Both the position numbers and the translations under genes were made by a program. From NCBI GenBank assembly GCA_033065855.1, contig JAVXUO010002524.1, forward strand, positions 62,001 through 126,000: 64,000 nucleotides of DNA, read 5' to 3'. Source of the stretch: Escallonia rubra (lineage: Eukaryota; Streptophyta; Magnoliopsida; Escalloniales; Escalloniaceae). Shown piece by piece: positions 58,438 to 64,000 of the stretch (its first letter is position 1; each line of letters opens with the position of its first letter). The notes beneath the pieces are model-generated. The model saw only the letters and a list, made by a program, of their open reading frames with translations, was not told the DNA's origin and searched no databases.

Positions 58438-58980
58438 AACAACAATTTCTTCTACTGCTAGTACAAGTTACAAGCAGATCCCACTATTTTGTCCACTAAA
58501 ATTAATCGCCCCCTTCCTGTGCTTGTTCCTTGATTTTTAAGAGATTATCAAAATGACCCACCTAATTATAACATGCATTTCTGTTTGGACATGAACACAT
58601 TTACTTGGTACAATAATTATCACCCACAACCTGATTTCAGAAGCACGCTTGGAGCAGAAACTGACCCGCAGAGTGATTACCTGCAAACCCAGAACAAAAC
58701 ATGAACAGAAAGGAAACGGATACCTTATTCAAGAACTTCACTGCGAGATTGAACTTTAGAGTAGAGATTCTCGATTTAACCTCTTTGCTAGCTCTGCAAC
58801 TTAGAAGTGGGCCTGCCAGTGATCGAACTGCTATCAAAGCTACGAAAGAGAAAGGGAAGTACTGGTAAATTTCTAGTGTCGTGGGAGCGAGAGTGCGTAC
58901 CAGATCGGAAGGTAAACAGACAGGTGTGTCTCAAAATGCGTACTCTGCCACTTTGGTAAACATGCACCCCTCCCATACAC
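58438..58980 (-). promoter_or_regulatory. 5' leader/promoter region of the SUVH gene
   Basis: The region just upstream of the SUVH start on the minus strand contains several possible GT and AG splice sites; SUVH1/3 genes commonly have a 5'-UTR intron, which would fit. No TATA box or start site can be fixed. Confidence 0.3.
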
Positions 58981-60354
58981 CCGACATGTGTGATTTACCC
59001 CACTTGACTATTGAAATGTGCGCTCAACATCCATCATGTGAACCGCACTCGGCGGCTAAGCATATTAAATCGCAACGGTTCCAAGTTAGTGATGGATATC
59101 ATTGTGTCCCGACTCGTTACCGCCCAGACCCCGACCCAAGAGCCCTTTTTCCACCTATATAACATCTCTAAAACCAGCGGTATGCTTAAAATAGAACGAG
59201 TCACGTGGCACAGGCTGTGCGTGTGCGAAAATAAAATTAATAGTTCAAATTTTGTTAAAAAAAAAATATCAAACATCACGAATACATATTTATTGTCATA
59301 TTCAGTAGAATTAATCTTAGATAACAGAAAAATAAGTTAATCATACGTGGCCAAAAACAAGTTAACAAAATATTATTATCGTATCAAACTTGGCCTTTAA
59401 ATTTTTCTTAATTATATTTTCTGATGAATTTTAACTTGTGAAAACTAAACATATTTTTATAGGTAGTTACTTATCAATTAAGATTTTTATTTTGTGTCAC
59501 GTTTTAAAGATTTTATTGGAATGTCATTTGTTACCATTGTAGGCATGTAGTTATGTAACACCAAAATGTATTTTACGATTTTACCCTTATTTTGGACACG
59601 CATCGTCATTAGAATCACTTTCAGTGTAATACCAAAAGGGTGTTACACCAAAAATAAAAAATGTGTTCTTATTATAAGTAGTATAGATAAGTAATATAGA
59701 TATAGATAGGTTACGCTCGATATTCTTGATCGCTAATGACACCCCTTGCTGTTAGATTTTGATAGATGGTGTTAAACTTTTAGTACTCTAACAATCACAA
59801 GCGCACCCTTTCATTTTTTATGTATACTACTCCCCCCCGTCTCACGTAATTAAATATATATTTTTTTTTGCATGCAAATTAAGAATATTTGTCATATATT
59901 GTATGTTTCCCACCTTTTAGAGATAGGAGGGAAATTTGGTGGGCCAGGAGAAAAAAAATGAGTTATATTGAAGAGTTAAATGTGGAGAGAGAAATAAAAT
60001 TAAAAAAAAGTATAAAAAAGTTAATATGTAAAAATACTTACAGAATCTTTCTTAATTTTGAAAGTAAGAAGTAGAACGACCTAAAAAGGAAATACGACGG
60101 AACGAGTAATACATAGTCAAAATTGAAGCATGGCATGACATAGTTATATATATATATAACTACTCGATTGACCACTGCCTATTAGACAAATTTAACTTTG
60201 ATCACTGAACATCGATTAGTGTTAAAAGTGACCATTAAATTCTGAAATTCGTTTCAATCATATCACTCCATCAAATTGTCCTTGTCGTCGTCCCGTAACT
60301 CCATTTTCTCAATATCTGTCTTTTTACATTCTTATTTCTCTTTCACACCCCCCC
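58981..60354. other. AT-rich intergenic stretch
   Basis: No coding signal. 59580-59700 holds a repeat block (AGAATCACTTTCAGTGTAAT to TATAAGTAGTATAGATA) that recurs in diverged form, same orientation, at 61500-61620. Confidence 0.4.
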
Positions 60355-60720
60355 CTTCCCCCCCTCTCTCTCTCTCTCTCTCTTTCTCGCGCGCGCACAC
60401 ACACACACGCATTGTCCCACCCACCCACAGACACACGCATGCGCGCGCGCACACATACACATTGTCACACGCACAGACACACTATCACACATACACACAC
60501 TCACTGTCACATACACACACAATTTCATTGTGTGTGGGTGTGACTGTGTGTGCTTATGGTGTGATAATGTGTGTGTGCTTGTGGTGTGATAATGTGTGTA
60601 TGCATGTGACTGCGCGTGTGTAGGGGAAGGTGCAGGAGTGTGACTATGCGCGCGCGCGCGTGTGCATGAGAGAGAGAGATACACACAGATCGACGGACGG
60701 ACATACATACAGATAGAGAG
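60355..60720. repeat. Compound microsatellite cluster (CT, CA, CG, GT, GA)
   Basis: In order: (CT)n at 60364-60384, CGCGCGCACACACACA at 60388-60408, imperfect CA-rich sequence with a second CGCGCG block (60440-60450) to 60520, a switch at ATTTCATTGTG to GT-rich sequence to 60620, (GC)n at 60651-60660, and a GA tract at 60668-60680. Long open frames on both strands here are artefacts of the repeat. Confidence 0.9.
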
Positions 60721-61989
60721 ACAATGTCTATGTGGTTGGTGGAGGAACCGTGGTGGTGGTGGTGTTGGACTTGGGATAAGAAAAAAGAAGAAGGGAAATC
60801 TGGGAAAAAGAAGAAGGATTTTTATGTTACATAACAACCTACTTCGCATTCTGCCCACAATCGCTTAGCACAAACCACTGTCATACTATCATCACCGCCA
60901 TAACGCCGTCATTACCACTCCGTCCACCACACCCACAACTTTCTCACAAAAATGCGCCACACCGATCCATTCACTCCACCATCGTGTAGTGGTGATGGGC
61001 ATTTCCAATCGTCTACACTAAACTTCCTCTCTCGCACTTGACCGAGCTCGCGTCAGTATTACCAATCTACCATGCCAAAGTCCACAACAAAGACATTGTA
61101 TCTATGAGCGCTAATTTGAACTACAAAGGCGAGTTTCGCTCCATAATGTATCTATGAGCGCACACCCATTATCACCGTTAGCCTGGAAATGAAATTCAAG
61201 TTTGCAATGGTTTTTGGCACATTTACATTTATGAAGAACCCATTTTGGGTGTCTTCGTAGATTGCTAAAGCAAAGACAAATAATGCAGCTTCAAGAATAC
61301 CGGAATACAAAATAATGCAACTTAAAAAAAATGCAGGTTTACTATTGGATTGATGAAGAGAACAATTCGTTCAATCCGCAATGAAGATGGATTAAGGGAG
61401 AAACTGGGGAAGTTTGGCTGATTTTGGTAGTTACGTACAATTTTACCCTTATAGTTGTCTAAGTTTTACCCTAATGGTAGTCTAAATCATGTAAAGAGGA
61501 TGGGTAATTATTAAAGTCCTCATTTTGGACATTTGTCAACACCAGAATCACTTTCAATGTAATACTAAAATGGGTGTTATACTAAAAGTGGTGTTCTCAT
61601 TATAAGTAGTATGGATATTATAATTGTCCTACATCAAGGTAATCGAAAGGGTTTCATTCTAATTATTTAGGCTGTAGTTACAAAACCCACCGGTTCTCTT
61701 ATGACCAAAGTGCAACAACCTACACCATTAAAGAAATTGTAGTACTCAAAACAAGGTTGAAACATATGACCAATTATTTCCGTGACAAATGATCACAAAA
61801 TATACTGCTGAAGTGGTTGTCTCTAAAACGTGAGTAAATTTTTAATGATCGTAGAACAATGCCCCCAAAATATCATGATCATAAAAGTTCAAAATATCAC
61901 TGATTTTTAAGACTGCTTCCGTTGCGTCACTCTACTGCTTAAGTACGAGTAAAATAGAACAATTGCATGGCTTAAGTATCCCTGAAACA
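60721..61989. other. Intergenic stretch, no gene recognised
   Basis: No coding signal. A repeated CATAATGTATCTATGAGCGC-like pair occurs at about 61096 and 61142, and the second copy of the 59.6-kb repeat block lies at 61500-61620. Confidence 0.4.
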
Positions 61990-63640
61990 ATCCTCTTATG
62001 ACCTCCCATCCGTTTTGAAACCAATAAAACAACCCTAGAGGGGGGGTGAATAGGGTTTTGGAAAATTAATGGAGAATTTAAAGTGAGCACAATCATAAAT
62101 CTCAATCAAACCAAGTAATACTTCAATCAAGATGCTAACTACACAATCTCAATAAATTATAGTGCAATAAATAAAGAGATTGAGTTAGAGATACTTGACA
62201 AGGAGATTTAAATGGTTCGGCTTGATTTACCCTCAAACCTACATCCACCTCTTCAAGGAAGTCCCTTGCAAGAGCACTAGAATCCACTAACAACAATCTT
62301 CTTCCGGGTCAAGATCAAAATTCTTACAACACTTGGTGATATCCCCACACCAAGCACAAGCCTTGAATCCATAAAGCTCACCCAAGACTTGACAAACCCA
62401 AGACTTGATCACAATCATTTTACAAAGATCAAATGTGTACAAAGAAACCCTATTGAAAGGAAATGAGTACAAATAAAGCTCTAGTACAATAGAGAGATGA
62501 GAGAATTGATGACTTGAAGGATGCTCACTCTCAATCAAAGAATTGCTCACAAAGATGTTCTCTTTAATGATGTAAAATCATGAAGATGAAGAAAGATAAG
62601 TTTAATCTATGAGCCTTGATGTTTCTCTAATGAATGGAGGCTTAGAATATGGTTTTCATGATGTATGACAAAGCCCCAAATCATTTATATAGAGAAGAGA
62701 TCAAATATAGTCGTTATAGGCATAAAGTGAGAAAAATTGTCATTGCAGTCGACTGTATTCCCTCTAAACTAGCCGTTGGAGTCTTGTCCTAAAAAATAGC
62801 CGTTGGAACTGAGTTTTGACCAATGCAGTCGACTAGATTCAAATACAGTCGACTAGATTCAAATACAGTCGACTGTATTACCTTAGTCTATCGGCTGCCT
62901 CACGAAACCCCATTTCCTACTTTTGGCATAATTTTCTCTAGAAAAATCGGATTAAGGTGCCATTTTTTGCGTTGAAAAGTTTTATCAATATATGAAAATA
63001 TTAGCTCCAAAAACATTCTTCAGGAAATCTGAGTGAGCTCCAAAGTTCACTCATTTTCAAGAAACACACTTGTGTGAAAGGTTGTGAACTCACATGCAAT
63101 GTACAAGGTGTCCTAAGGTATTTTTAGGTCATAGTCATCAATCCAAGCATCAAACCGAGACTAGTTACATAATTGTAAAGATCAATCAATAATAACTTAG
63201 CCTATGCATTCTTTCTTTCTCTTTGACATTGAACTTGATGAAACTTTCATAGCATGTCACCATAGTTTTAAGCTTCTTTGTCTTTAATCCATCTATCCAA
63301 CTTCTCAAATGTGTCTTCATGAGTGTGCATGTATATACCTACTAAGAATACACTCAAAGCACACATTAGAACATAATCAATGTGTAGTTATCATCAAAAC
63401 AAGATGTAAGCATATGTTATCCAACCATAGGGCTAACACGTTTCATTTGCCATGACATGAACTCAATGTGGGCCCTATTGGTTCGAGTACGATTGACGGG
63501 CCCTGACACCACCACATGGGCACTGTCACACCTAAACCACAAAAATAATGATATTATAAGAGCAACAAAAACCATAACATCAATCATCATATTCCAAAGG
63601 GGGAAATAATGAATTTCTTCCCTCATGTATTTTGGGTTTG
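61990..63640. mobile_element. Probable LTR-type retrotransposon sequence (Ty1/copia-LTR-like), non-coding
   Basis: Typical plant LTR-style text: CCTAGAGGGGGGGTGAATAG at 62031, then TTAAATGGTTCGGC near 62207 followed by a CTTCAAGGAAGTCCCTTGCA segment. CAGTCGACT motifs repeat at about 62747, 62825, 62845 and 62866. These resemble LTRs of plant copia elements from general experience. No ends, partner LTR, primer site or pol frame were found, so the call is tentative. Confidence 0.35.
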
Positions 63641-63689
63641 CAAGTCGATGCGCTCGGGTATTAATTTTGACAATTGATCTCCTATCAAT

Positions 63690-64000
63690 TTAGGCTCTGT
63701 TTGACAATACTTTTTTTTCAGTTTTAAAAAAAAACAAAATATAAAGAGCAGTTTATTTTTTATTTTTTACAAAAACAAGTGGGTGTTTGATAACCCAATT
63801 TTTATTTTGAGTTTTTATTTTTGGGTGTTTGATTACCTAGTTTTTATTTTGTGGTGGTTTGCGGTGGTGGGGCGTGGCGGTGGTATAAAGAGCAGTTTAT
63901 TTTTTTTTTGTTTTACAAAAACAAGTGGGTGTTTGATAACTCAGTTTTTATTTTGAGTTTTTTTTTGTGTTTGATTACCCAAATTTTTTTTTTTGTTTTC
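63690..64000. repeat. T-rich tandem repeat / MITE fragment at the window edge
   Basis: AAAGAGCAGTTTATTTTTT through AAACAAGTGGGTGTTTGATA occurs at about 63743 and again at about 63886, a ~143-bp period, with GGGTGTTTGATTACC units between. The start GGCTCTGTTTGACAATAC resembles ends of common plant MITEs. It runs out of the window. Confidence 0.5.

Noticed and set aside
60276..60858. 115- and 171-codon frames at the microsatellite cluster
   Set aside because: Ser/His/Thr- and Val/Cys-rich translations of CA and GT repeats, not proteins.

Overview
This window is a piece of a plant nuclear genome, almost certainly a eudicot and probably a long-lived or woody one. It carries spliced plant genes with long introns, plant-specific families (CYP98A, a phytocystatin with a legumain-inhibitor tail, an SRA-SET SUVH protein) and nested plant transposons. 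I cannot name the species.

Four protein-coding genes are supported, and exon joins were worked out by eye. (1) An NF-YC11/NC2-alpha (DRAP1-like) histone-fold transcription factor: plus strand, six exons, 10773-20010. (2) A two-domain phytocystatin of the CYS6/CYSB type: minus strand, four exons, 33026-22920, converging on gene 1. These two appear to be an ancient neighbour pair also present in Arabidopsis. (3) A CYP98A p-coumaroyl-ester 3'-hydroxylase of lignin biosynthesis: minus strand, three exons, 42528-37392. (4) A SUVH1/3-type SRA-SET protein: minus strand, intronless CDS, 58437-56386.

The rest is mostly transposon. 1-5300 is the decayed 5' two-thirds of a Tat/Ogre-like Ty3-gypsy element on the minus strand. 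6115-9840 holds a microsatellite-flanked repeat split by a 3.3-kb Mutator-like element (MULE-A, 9-bp target duplication). NF-YC11 introns hold a hAT element with an 8-bp duplication and an antisense chromovirus relic. A LINE relic lies between genes 1 and 2. The cystatin introns hold a gypsy relic and a young 4.5-kb LTR element without recognisable coding. 33834-34971 is another MULE-like element with a 9-bp duplication. CYP98A intron 1 carries a 1.59-kb tandem duplication. 44550-51985 is a nested stack: microsatellite-flanked repeat, LINE inside it, then a 4.8-kb MULE (MULE-B) with a ULP1-like protease gene, then a 125-bp palindromic element, all joined by (TA)n tracts. The right end (62-64 kb) looks like LTR-type and simple repeats.

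The most unusual signal is in the two related MULEs. Their terminal inverted repeats contain 16 hairpins with one fixed geometry (8-bp arm, 11-nt loop, 8-bp arm), and the arms differ between the elements by a base-pair-preserving change (CCAACCGC/GCGGTTGG versus CCAATCGC/GCGATTGG). Both MULEs also sit in the terminal tract of the same repeat family, and MULE-A carries 21 perfect G-boxes.
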